A stretch of 64,000 nt of DNA, from positions 1 through 64,000 of the forward strand of contig JADILY010000081.1 in the NCBI GenBank assembly GCA_017695055.1, in the 5' to 3' direction. The notes under the pieces are model-generated. The model was given only the letters and a program-made list of their open reading frames with translations. It had not been told where the DNA came from and ran no database searches. Position 1 is the first letter of the stretch; every line of letters begins with the position of its first letter. The stretch comes from Merdivivens faecigallinarum (GTDB lineage Bacteria > Bacteroidota > Bacteroidia > Bacteroidales > UBA932). A program made the translations under genes and the position numbers. This document shows, one piece after another, positions 17,689 to 25,545 of the stretch.

Positions 17689-18780
17689 CTATTCGTAAAT
17701 CCTTGCTTTGGTCTCGCCGTCGAGTACCATCTCGGCACACTCGGCAAGGGCCTGCATCTCGTCTTCACCCGGATAGTGAACCACCGGAGCCAGGAAGCTT
17801 ACCCTTTCGGCTATCATGTCGCAAAGATGCCTGTAATATGCAATGCCGCCGGTAAGGATTATCGCATCCACTTTCCCGGAAACGGCAGCTGCAAGTCCGC
17901 CTATGGATTTTGCAACGTGATAGGCAAGCGAGTCCACGAAACGGATGGTTGCAGGGTCTCCTGCCTTGTAATCATCCTCGACCTTGAAGAAGTCGTTGGT
18001 TCCGAGATGGGCCACTGCTCCGCCCTCTCCGACTATCATCCTCTTGATCTGGTCGTATGTATATTCGCCGCTGAAACACATCTTGGCCATTGTCAGAGCA
18101 GTCACGCCGCCTGTACGCTCAGGGCTGAAAGGCCCCTCGCCGTTAAGGGCGTCATTGACATCGGTCGTCATGCCTTTCTCGTGGAGGGAAATGGATACAC
18201 CGCCTCCGAGATGTGCGACAATGACATTCAGTTCATCGGCCTTCTTTCCGCATTCCTTTGCATAGCGCCTTACTACCGCCCTTGAATTAAGGGCATGGAA
18301 GATGCTCTGTTTCGGGAATTTCGGATGGCCTGTCATACGGGCAAGGTCCGAAAGTTCATCCACGGTGACAGGGTCGGCGATATATGCCTTGCATGCATCG
18401 TTGCCGTTCTTCAGATTGGCCTGCCTTGCTATGGTATCGGCGAGTATCGCCCCGAGATTGCTGGCGTGTTCTCCGTAAACCGCATTAGCAAGGTCGGATA
18501 TCATCTTGTCATTCACCATGTATGAGCCTGCACGGTTAGGTTTTACAAGACCGCCGCGGCCCATTACAGCATCGAGGGTCTCCACGCCCACACCGGCCGT
18601 TTCCAAAGCCTTTACTATGGCCTCGTAACGGAAATCCTTCTGTGAACTGACGTTAGGGTATGAAGATATGACCTCGGTCGAATGCCTCAAAGTCTCTTTG
18701 TAAATCTGATTGCTTCCTTCGAAAATCGCTATCTTGGTCGAAGTGGAGCCTGGATTGATTACCAATATCCTGTGTGCCAT
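17689..18780 (-). CDS. buk: Butyrate kinase (or branched-chain acyl kinase)
   Basis: 363-residue ASKHA-fold acyl kinase converting butyryl phosphate (or isobutyryl or valeryl phosphate) and ADP to the acid and ATP in the cytoplasm. N-terminal VINPGSTSTKIAIFEG is the phosphate-1 loop; HLGGGVSISLHEKG and ILTGGIAYY are the second nucleotide-binding motifs. Length and motifs are those of Buk rather than acetate kinase, which is encoded separately nearby. It follows phosphate butyryltransferase by 11 bp, so the pair forms the acyl-CoA to acid branch, and a hairpin terminator closes the unit. The preferred chain length cannot be read from the sequence. Confidence 0.93.
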   Translation of the reverse strand: MAHRILVINPGSTSTKIAIFEGSNQIYKETLRHSTEVISSYPNVSSQKDFRYEAIVKALETAGVGVETLDAVMGRGGLVKPNRAGSYMVNDKMISDLANAVYGEHASNLGAILADTIARQANLKNGNDACKAYIADPVTVDELSDLARMTGHPKFPKQSIFHALNSRAVVRRYAKECGKKADELNVIVAHLGGGVSISLHEKGMTTDVNDALNGEGPFSPERTGGVTALTMAKMCFSGEYTYDQIKRMIVGEGGAVAHLGTNDFFKVEDDYKAGDPATIRFVDSLAYHVAKSIGGLAAAVSGKVDAIILTGGIAYYRHLCDMIAERVSFLAPVVHYPGEDEMQALAECAEMVLDGETKARIYE

Positions 18781-18791
18781 GCCGATAAAGA

Positions 18792-19697
18792 TTATTTAGC
18801 CGACAGGGCCGCGAGGGCTATCGAGTTCAACTTGGTGTCGATGGAATCGGCACGGCTTGCAAGTACGCACGGAGCCTTTGCACCTGCGACCATCGCACCC
18901 ATCTTGACACCCTTGCAAAGTTTCGAATTGACTTTGTAGAATACGTTGGCGGATTCGATGTTAGGGAAGAGCAGGCAGTCCGCATCTCCGGCAACCGGAC
19001 TTACGACTTTCTTGACTGCTACGGATTCGGCATCTATGGCGACATCCAAAGCAAGAGGGCCGTCGGCTACGCAGCCTTTGAGCTGTCCCCTGTCGGCTTC
19101 CTTGGCGATGATGGCCGCATCGACACATGCCTGCATGCCCGGAAGCATCTGCTCGGTGGCGGCGATGATGGCAAGTTTCGGTTTCGCGATACCCATCGCA
19201 TGGGCTGTCGAAATAAGATACTTGGCTATGGCCTCTTTCTGTTTCAGGTCTGGAAGCGGAATGACAGCCATATCTCCGAGTATGAGGAGTTTATGATAAT
19301 TTGGAGACTGCACTACGGCAACGTGGCTCAGCACCGCCTTAGGAGGAAGGAGACCGCGCTCCTTGTTAAGGATGCCCCTCATGAATTTGTCCGTAGAACA
19401 CAGGCCTTTCATAAGGATATCGCCCTCACCGGCATTGATCATATCGACACCTGCCGCTATCGAAGCAAGCTCGTCCGTATTGTTTACGATATTCAGGATT
19501 GACGGATCGAGTTTCTCCGCCTTGCAAACTTCATGGATCATTTTCTCGTCGCCCACAAGGGTAACATCAACGATTCCCATTTCCGCCGCACGGTAGGCGG
19601 CAGTCACGGTATGGTCATCGACTGCCCATGCCGCTACGAGTCTTTTTTTCTGTTTGGACTTAAGCTCGGTAAAAATGTCCTCGAAACTTTTAATCAT
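18792..19697 (-). CDS. ptb: Phosphate butyryltransferase
   Basis: 301 residues of the phosphate acetyl/butyryl transferase family, which exchanges CoA for phosphate on butyryl-CoA or related acyl-CoAs. Typical segments include AWAVDDHTVTAAYRAAEMGIVDVTLVGDE near the N-terminus, INAGEGDILMKGLCSTDKFMRGIL, GPLALDVAIDAESV and CLLFPNIESANVFYK. The length fits Ptb and is shorter than bacterial Pta. It lies 42 bp after ackA and 11 bp before buk, so all three are probably one operon. The gene order suggests acyl-CoA from amino-acid or pyruvate fermentation is drained to acids with ATP gain. A role as the cell's phosphotransacetylase cannot be excluded. Confidence 0.92.
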   Translation of the reverse strand: MIKSFEDIFTELKSKQKKRLVAAWAVDDHTVTAAYRAAEMGIVDVTLVGDEKMIHEVCKAEKLDPSILNIVNNTDELASIAAGVDMINAGEGDILMKGLCSTDKFMRGILNKERGLLPPKAVLSHVAVVQSPNYHKLLILGDMAVIPLPDLKQKEAIAKYLISTAHAMGIAKPKLAIIAATEQMLPGMQACVDAAIIAKEADRGQLKGCVADGPLALDVAIDAESVAVKKVVSPVAGDADCLLFPNIESANVFYKVNSKLCKGVKMGAMVAGAKAPCVLASRADSIDTKLNSIALAALSAK

Positions 19698-19739
19698 AAG
19701 ATAGATTTGATTTTTATATAAAACTTATCAAAATCGGAA

Positions 19740-20960
19740 TTAAGAACGCATACGTTCGCCGACGATTCTCAGGGTATCCCTTGCGATAACGAGTTCTTCA
19801 TTGGTAGTCAATGCCATGACTACGGTCTTCGCCCCTGGCTTAGTCAGTATCACGTCTTCGCCGGAAACGCTGTCGTTCGCCTCGTAATCAAATTCGACCC
19901 CGAGGAAATCCAGATGCTCGCAGACCATGCGGCGCATGCTGCGGTTGTTTTCACCGATTCCTCCGGTGAACACCACCAGATCCACACCGTCCATGACGGC
20001 CGAATACGCACCTATGTATTTCAATATGTCGTATGCAAGCTTTTTAAGAGTGAGTTTCGCCCTTTCGCTTCCCGCATCGGCGGCGTCGGTAAGATCCCTA
20101 CAGTCGGAAGAAATTCCGGAAAGTCCGAGGAAACCGCTCTTCTTATTGAGTATCGTGTTCATTTCGGACGGACTTATCCCCTCTTTTTCCTCGATGAAGG
20201 AAACAGCTCCCGGGTCTATGTTTCCGCTGCGCGTTCCCATGATAAGGCCTTCAAGAGGGGTAAATCCCATTGAGGTATCTATGGATTTGCCGTTCTGGAT
20301 GGCGGTAATGGAGCTTCCGTTCCCGAGATGGCAGGTAATGATTTTCATCTTGCCGATATCCTTGCCGAGAATCTTGCAGGCCTTCTCCGCCACGAATTTA
20401 TGCGAAGTCCCGTGGAACCCGTAACGGCGCACGCCGTATTTCTCATAGTATTCGTATGGTATGGCGTACAGATATGCATAGTCGGGCATTGAAGAATGGA
20501 AGGAAGTATCGAATACGGCCACCTGCGGAACGTCCGGCAGAAGTTCGGACATCGCCCTGATTCCGAGAAGATTGGCCGGGTTGTGCAGAGGGGCGAGATC
20601 GCAGCATGCCTCGATGTTCCTCTCGGCCTCCTTGTCCACAAACGCGCTTTCGGTAAAATACTCGCCGCCATGCGCGACACGGTGGCCTACCGCCTCTATT
20701 TCCTGTACGGAAGAAATCACGCCGTGGCCTTCGTCCAGCAATTCCTTGAAAACGCAGGATATGGCGACCTTGTGGTCCGCAATCGGTTTCTCGATTACGA
20801 ATTTGTCCGCGCCGGTCTTGCGGTGCGTGAGGACGGACATGTCCATCCCGATACGCTCAACAAGGCCTTTCGCCTTCAATTCATAGTCATCCTCGCTCTT
20901 CATATCAAGCAACTGATACTTCAAGGAAGAGCTGCCGCAATTCAATACCAGAACTTTCAT
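19740..20960 (-). CDS. ackA: Acetate kinase
   Basis: 406 residues, full length for AckA, which makes ATP and acetate from acetyl phosphate. The phosphate loop is LVLNCGSSSLKYQL at residues 3-16. The substrate motifs GHRVAHGG, FDTSFHSSMP and RRYGFHGTSHKFVAE are intact, including the catalytic Arg/His region. GNGSSITAI and FTGGIGEN bind nucleotide. The promoter just upstream has a near-ideal TTG-20-TATTTTTG arrangement, consistent with strong expression of a fermentation gene. ptb and buk follow. No pta is visible in the window. Confidence 0.96.
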   Translation of the reverse strand: MKVLVLNCGSSSLKYQLLDMKSEDDYELKAKGLVERIGMDMSVLTHRKTGADKFVIEKPIADHKVAISCVFKELLDEGHGVISSVQEIEAVGHRVAHGGEYFTESAFVDKEAERNIEACCDLAPLHNPANLLGIRAMSELLPDVPQVAVFDTSFHSSMPDYAYLYAIPYEYYEKYGVRRYGFHGTSHKFVAEKACKILGKDIGKMKIITCHLGNGSSITAIQNGKSIDTSMGFTPLEGLIMGTRSGNIDPGAVSFIEEKEGISPSEMNTILNKKSGFLGLSGISSDCRDLTDAADAGSERAKLTLKKLAYDILKYIGAYSAVMDGVDLVVFTGGIGENNRSMRRMVCEHLDFLGVEFDYEANDSVSGEDVILTKPGAKTVVMALTTNEELVIARDTLRIVGERMRS

Positions 20961-20984
20961 CTCGATAAAAATTAAAAATTATCG

Positions 20985-21016
20985 CAAAAATATAGATTAA
21001 ATAATTAAATTGCAAC
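20985..21016 (-). promoter_or_regulatory. Promoter of ackA
   Basis: On the minus strand GTTG, a 20-bp spacer and TATTTTTG form a textbook Bacteroidota promoter, leaving a leader of roughly 20 bases before the ackA ATG. Confidence 0.75.
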
Positions 21017-21041
21017 GAAATTCCGTTTAAGAGAGAGAAAG

Positions 21042-21974
21042 ATGAGAGGGGAAGGATTCGGAATCAGGGCAGCCGCGGCCTGCATCGGCATTTTATATCT
21101 CGCGGCCTTCGTTTACATAAGGATAATATCGGGCTCGGAACTGCCGGAGATGAGGAAAAACATCTCCGTGGCCCTTTACGCGGAATGCGAGACGGCCATC
21201 GAAGGCACGATGCCGGAAGACCCGAGGGGACGGGCCTTCGCAAAGGCGCTTTTCCTCGGCGACAAAAGCGAAATCTCCCGGGAGGACAAGGAATATTTCC
21301 GCATAAGCGGCGTATCCCACCTGCTTGCCCTTTCCGGGATGCATCTCAGCATATTATACGGGATTTTCACCGTCCTGACCTCCTTCATCCCTTCAGGCAG
21401 GGCAGGGACCGCCGTCAGAAGCACGGTGAATGTCTCCCTTCTTTTCATTTATTCCCTCATGACCGGAATGGCCAATTCCATTGCACGCGCCTTCGTAATG
21501 ATATTCATATACGAGACCGGAAAAATCCTCGGAAGGAAGCAGAAGCCCCTGTGGGTACTCGCGCTCAGCGCGATAATAATCCTTTCCTACAATCCGGAAG
21601 CCGCCGCCGACGTGGGATTCCAGCTTTCATACAGCGCCATGATAGGGATTTTCACGATTTTCCCATACCTTAAAGACCTGATATATACGAAAAACAGGGC
21701 GATGAAGTACATCTGGAACACCATCGCCCTGTCAGTAGCCTGCCAAATATCCACATTGCCGTTGATACTGTGGTATTTCGGCTATTTTCCCAAATATTTT
21801 CTGGTCACCAACCTGCTTTGCGTACCGCTCAGCTCCGTAATACTCGCCTTGATAATGACCTCGATGCTGGCATTCGCAATCTGGCCTCCGGCCGGGATAT
21901 TCTGCGGAAAAATCCTGTCATGTTCCATAGACATCCTCGTATGGATTACGGAATCCGTATCCGCCCTCCCGTGA
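21042..21974 (+). CDS. ComEC/Rec2-like membrane protein, competence domain only
   Basis: 310 residues, about half the length of ordinary ComEC. An N-terminal TM (about 8-27) precedes an extracellular stretch with KALFLGDKSEISREDKEYFRISGVSHLLALSGMHL, the hallmark of the ComEC/Rec2 competence domain. Some six further TM helices follow. Both the N-terminal OB-fold (DUF4131) and the C-terminal metallo-beta-lactamase domain of full ComEC are missing. The frame stops cleanly 6 bp before the convergent S46 peptidase stop, so it is not an obvious frameshift. Full ComEC conducts single-stranded DNA during transformation; whether this short form does is unknown. No other competence gene is near. Confidence 0.82.
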   Translation: MRGEGFGIRAAAACIGILYLAAFVYIRIISGSELPEMRKNISVALYAECETAIEGTMPEDPRGRAFAKALFLGDKSEISREDKEYFRISGVSHLLALSGMHLSILYGIFTVLTSFIPSGRAGTAVRSTVNVSLLFIYSLMTGMANSIARAFVMIFIYETGKILGRKQKPLWVLALSAIIILSYNPEAAADVGFQLSYSAMIGIFTIFPYLKDLIYTKNRAMKYIWNTIALSVACQISTLPLILWYFGYFPKYFLVTNLLCVPLSSVILALIMTSMLAFAIWPPAGIFCGKILSCSIDILVWITESVSALP

Positions 21975-21980
21975 GCCGTG

Positions 21981-24098
21981 TCAATCCGCGAAAACTATTT
22001 CGTCCATAAGGTTACGGGCTCCCGCATACTTGTCTATGATGAAGAGCACATACCTTATGTCGAGGGATATGTTACGGCAAAGTTCCGGGTCGAAATCAAG
22101 GTCGCTCATGGTGCCTTCCCATACCCTGTCGAAATTGACCCCGACAAGATTGCCGTCCGCATTTATGACAGGACTGCCCGAATTGCCCCCGGAAGTATGG
22201 TTGGTGGCAAGGAAACATACCGGAACAGTACCTTCCGTTTCCCATCTGCCATAGTCCTTGGCCGCATACAGATCCCTGAGTTTCTGAGGGATGTCATAAT
22301 CGAAAATATCGGGATTGTCCTTCTCGATTATTCCTTCAAGGGTAGAGACCGGCAGATATTCGATGCCGTCCGAAGGCTCGAAGCCGGCCACTTCCCCGTA
22401 TGAGACCCTCAGGGTAAGGTTGGCATCCGGATAGAAGGCCTTTTCCGAATCGAATTCCATCTGCCCCCGCATATATGTCCTGTTCATAAGGGCGATCCGC
22501 CTGTTGATTTCCATTGCAGGCCCGGACAGTGCGGCATATTCGGCATAGAACGAGTCGGCCAGCCTGTAAAGAGGGTCGGAAGCCACCGCCTCCATCGCCT
22601 TCGCCGAATCGAGGGCGGCAAGGGCGAGTGTCTTTTCCCTGTCCGTGAAAATGGACACGGCAAATACCGAATCGGCCACGGCGGCCGTCGAGCCCAGACG
22701 GGTAAACTCCTCCTTCAGATATTCCGGCTTGAATTCGTCCGGCACGTCTTCCATGAACCTGTCGGCCGTAAAGATGAAAATCTCCTCATCGATAGGATAA
22801 TAATAGTCCTTGAAGAAGGCTTCCGCATAATCGGCAAGGCCCTCCGTACCGTTCAGTCCGATATAACGCCCCACATTCATGGCAAACCTGAATGCGTCGA
22901 CACCGTTCAGCGACTCCACATAATAGTCCATCGCATACGAATAAGGACGGACCTGGGCGTATAGCCGTGAAAGTTCCTCTATTACGCCGGTATATTCGTC
23001 ATGTCCTCCGCTGAGTGCCCATCCCGTAAAAGCCTTCTCGGACTCCTTCTTCACCGAACGTGTCTCTAATTTTATCAGACCTTTCAGCTCGCCCTGCCAT
23101 TTCTTCCAGGCATTGGCGACATTTGCCTGTTTCGAAGAATAGCGTATCCTCACATCCTGGTCGGCGGACATGTATTTTTTCATTATTTCCAGCCTTCCGT
23201 CCCTGAGCGCTATCTTCTTGGGATTCATTTCCTCGATGTATCCGATGGCATCGGAATGCACATATTCCTGGGTACTGCCGGGAAAACCGTACACGAAGGT
23301 AAAATCGCCTTCATTCACTCCTGCCGTGGAAATCTTGAAAAATTTTTTCGGCCTGTAAGGGACATTGTCCTCGCTGTAGGCTGCCGGATTGTTGTCCTTG
23401 TCCGCATAAATCCTGAAAATCGAGAAATCTCCGGTATGGCGCGGCCACATCCAGTTGTCCGTATCGCCTCCGAATTTTCCGACGGAGGAAGGAGGGGCGC
23501 CTACTAACCTTACGTCATCGAATTTTTGATAGACGAAAAGAAAATACTGATTGCCGTAATACATGGATTCGACCGATGCCTGATACGACGGTCCTTCCGC
23601 CATCGCCCTGGCCTCTATGGCCGCGGAATTGGCCTTTACCAGCGAATCCCTCCGTGCCTCGTCCATCGAGCTGTCGTACCCCTGGAGCACCGCATCCGTC
23701 ACATCCTCCATCCTTATGAGGAAGCTGACCCAAAGCCCGTCGTTCGGCAGTTCTTCATCGAGCGACATGGCCCAGAAACCGTCTTTAAGATAGTCGTGTT
23801 CCACGGAACTGTGGCACTGGATTGCACCGTAACCGCAGTGATGGTTGGTAAGCAGGAGCCCTTGATTGGAAATGAGTTCTCCGGTACATCCGCCGTTGAA
23901 CAGCACGACGGCATCCTTCAATGATGCCTGATTGATACTGTAAATGTCCTCCGCATCGAGCCTGAAACCTTTTGCCTTCATATCGTCTATCCTTTCCGAT
24001 ATGAGGACCGGAAGCCACATTCCCTCATCGGCAGAAAGCTTTACAGGGAAGATGGCGAAAACGAGCGGGACAAGTAAAATGCTAAACAGATATCTCAT
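21981..24098 (-). CDS. S46 dipeptidyl-peptidase, DPP11-like
   Basis: 705 residues with signal peptide MRYLFSILLVPLVFAIFPVKLSA, a periplasmic exopeptidase that releases dipeptides from peptide N-termini. TNHHCGYGAIQ carries the catalytic His (about 87) and SGGNSGSPV the catalytic Ser640, as in the chymotrypsin-like S46 fold. Ser640 is followed 18 residues later by Arg658 in GVNFDRVWEGT. In characterised S46 enzymes an Arg at this S1 site marks DPP11 (Asp/Glu preference) and a Gly marks DPP7; the assignment rests on my memory of the family alignment. It is monocistronic, with the hairpin at 24114-24148 separating it from the upstream TPR gene. The likely role is supplying acidic dipeptides for amino-acid fermentation. 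Confidence 0.92.
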   Translation of the reverse strand: MRYLFSILLVPLVFAIFPVKLSADEGMWLPVLISERIDDMKAKGFRLDAEDIYSINQASLKDAVVLFNGGCTGELISNQGLLLTNHHCGYGAIQCHSSVEHDYLKDGFWAMSLDEELPNDGLWVSFLIRMEDVTDAVLQGYDSSMDEARRDSLVKANSAAIEARAMAEGPSYQASVESMYYGNQYFLFVYQKFDDVRLVGAPPSSVGKFGGDTDNWMWPRHTGDFSIFRIYADKDNNPAAYSEDNVPYRPKKFFKISTAGVNEGDFTFVYGFPGSTQEYVHSDAIGYIEEMNPKKIALRDGRLEIMKKYMSADQDVRIRYSSKQANVANAWKKWQGELKGLIKLETRSVKKESEKAFTGWALSGGHDEYTGVIEELSRLYAQVRPYSYAMDYYVESLNGVDAFRFAMNVGRYIGLNGTEGLADYAEAFFKDYYYPIDEEIFIFTADRFMEDVPDEFKPEYLKEEFTRLGSTAAVADSVFAVSIFTDREKTLALAALDSAKAMEAVASDPLYRLADSFYAEYAALSGPAMEINRRIALMNRTYMRGQMEFDSEKAFYPDANLTLRVSYGEVAGFEPSDGIEYLPVSTLEGIIEKDNPDIFDYDIPQKLRDLYAAKDYGRWETEGTVPVCFLATNHTSGGNSGSPVINADGNLVGVNFDRVWEGTMSDLDFDPELCRNISLDIRYVLFIIDKYAGARNLMDEIVFAD

Positions 24099-24113
24099 AC
24101 GACTTTCAAGTAA

Positions 24114-24148
24114 AGAGGCGGCAAAGGAAACCTCACACTGCCGCCTCT
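24114..24148. terminator. Hairpin terminator after the gyrA-TPR unit
   Basis: AGAGGCGGCA, a 15-nt loop and TGCCGCCTCT form a perfect 10-bp stem. The plus side is followed by GATTTTTATC; the minus side, which the TPR gene would use, is followed by TTTACTT. It is therefore a fair terminator in the needed direction and a better one in the other. Confidence 0.6.
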
Positions 24149-24178
24149 GATTTTTATCTAGATCTTAATTATTGCCGG

Positions 24179-25504
24179 TTACTGGTTCTGCTGCGAATTG
24201 AGATATGAATTGTATTTTTCATATCCATCCATGTATTTCTGATCCCTGTCGCGGAAACGGAAATTGATGCTCTTCAGGTATTCTGCGGCGATTGTCTTGA
24301 ACTCGACATCCTCGGTAGCATTGAAAAGTGTCTCGAAAGGCTCGATGGCATTGACCATATAGCCTTCGAATTCTTCCACGAGGGCGTTGTACTTCTTATC
24401 GTCCATTTCGCTCTGTGCAATTTCGGAAACCCTTACAGCTTCGTCATACCAGAGAGTACCTGCCGCATAGAGGCCGAATACGTAGTTAGGGTCGATTTCA
24501 TACGATTTGTAATAGCATTCCAGGGCCTTCTGAATGTCTCCGAGACCTTTGTAGACATTTCCTTCCACATAGTAAAGGGAAGCATTGTTAGGCTCGTTGG
24601 CCTTTGCCTCGGCTATGAGGGAGAAGAGGGTCTGAGGATCCTCGTTGTTGTCAAGATAATAATTGATAAGTCCGATTATTATGGCCTGGCTCGAAGGGAA
24701 AAGCCTGAAGCCTTCTTCGAGGATGGATTTTCCTTTTGCGTTGTCGCCTTTGCCGATATACAGGCCTGCGAGGCTCGCAAATACGTCACCGTTTTCATAG
24801 TAACCCAGTTCCACGCATCTTTCGAACATCGTGATGGCCCTCAGGGTATCGGAAGCGAGGTTGGCCGTAAATGCGGCGTTGAAAACGGAGAGGGTGTCGA
24901 TGTTGCCCAACAGCGGCAGCTCTGAAATCTCCACGCATTTCATGAAGTCGTCCGAAGCAGCACCGTATTTTTCAAGGCTGTACATGGTCATTGCATCGCT
25001 GAAATACAGGGAAGATACATTCTGGAGGTGTGCCTTCACCTTCTCAATGCCTTTTTCCTTGGTCTCGAGCTCGCCAGCCTTCACGAATGCGTTGATGGCT
25101 TCAGCGAGAGGGTCGATGTCGGTATATGCAGCCTTGGTGACCTCGACTATGGCCAGTACGCCGGTACCGTCATAATAAAGGTTGAACTCCGGATAGATGT
25201 CAACATGGTAAGGGATTCCGCCCATTATCCTGTCTTCCGAAGAAACCGGGGCCATTCCGCCGAGAAGCATGGCAATCTGCGGCTGAGGCATGCCTGTGAC
25301 TACGGCAGGGGCCGGTGCTTCGAAAGCCTTGATATAGGCCTCGCCGAGGTTTATCCATGAAGCCGGTTTTACGGCTTTCTTCGGATTGGCCAATGCCTCC
25401 TTTGCCTTATCGACATCGCTTATGGCGTCGACTACTGCTTTTGACTGTGCACCTGCCAGCTGTACGGACAGGAGCAACGAAAGTGCAATAAACAATCTTT
25501 TCAT
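24179..25504 (-). CDS. Periplasmic tetratricopeptide-repeat protein
   Basis: 441 residues from MKRLFIALSLLLSVQLAGAQS, a clear signal peptide; in-frame starts further up would add about 33 charged residues and are unlikely. The body is helical with degenerate TPR units: AKEALANPKKAVKPASWINLGEAYI near the N-terminus, a central GDNAKGKSILEEGFRLFPSSQAIIIGL, and a good consensus pair ASLYYVEGNVYKGLGDIQKALECYYKSYEIDPN. It follows gyrA by 41 bp in the same direction and shares its terminator. TPR proteins of this size act as scaffolds; the partner is unknown. Confidence 0.85.
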   Translation of the reverse strand: MKRLFIALSLLLSVQLAGAQSKAVVDAISDVDKAKEALANPKKAVKPASWINLGEAYIKAFEAPAPAVVTGMPQPQIAMLLGGMAPVSSEDRIMGGIPYHVDIYPEFNLYYDGTGVLAIVEVTKAAYTDIDPLAEAINAFVKAGELETKEKGIEKVKAHLQNVSSLYFSDAMTMYSLEKYGAASDDFMKCVEISELPLLGNIDTLSVFNAAFTANLASDTLRAITMFERCVELGYYENGDVFASLAGLYIGKGDNAKGKSILEEGFRLFPSSQAIIIGLINYYLDNNEDPQTLFSLIAEAKANEPNNASLYYVEGNVYKGLGDIQKALECYYKSYEIDPNYVFGLYAAGTLWYDEAVRVSEIAQSEMDDKKYNALVEEFEGYMVNAIEPFETLFNATEDVEFKTIAAEYLKSINFRFRDRDQKYMDGYEKYNSYLNSQQNQ

Positions 25505-25545
25505 TGAAATATCATTTTTGTGGTTAATATTCATATTTTCAGACA

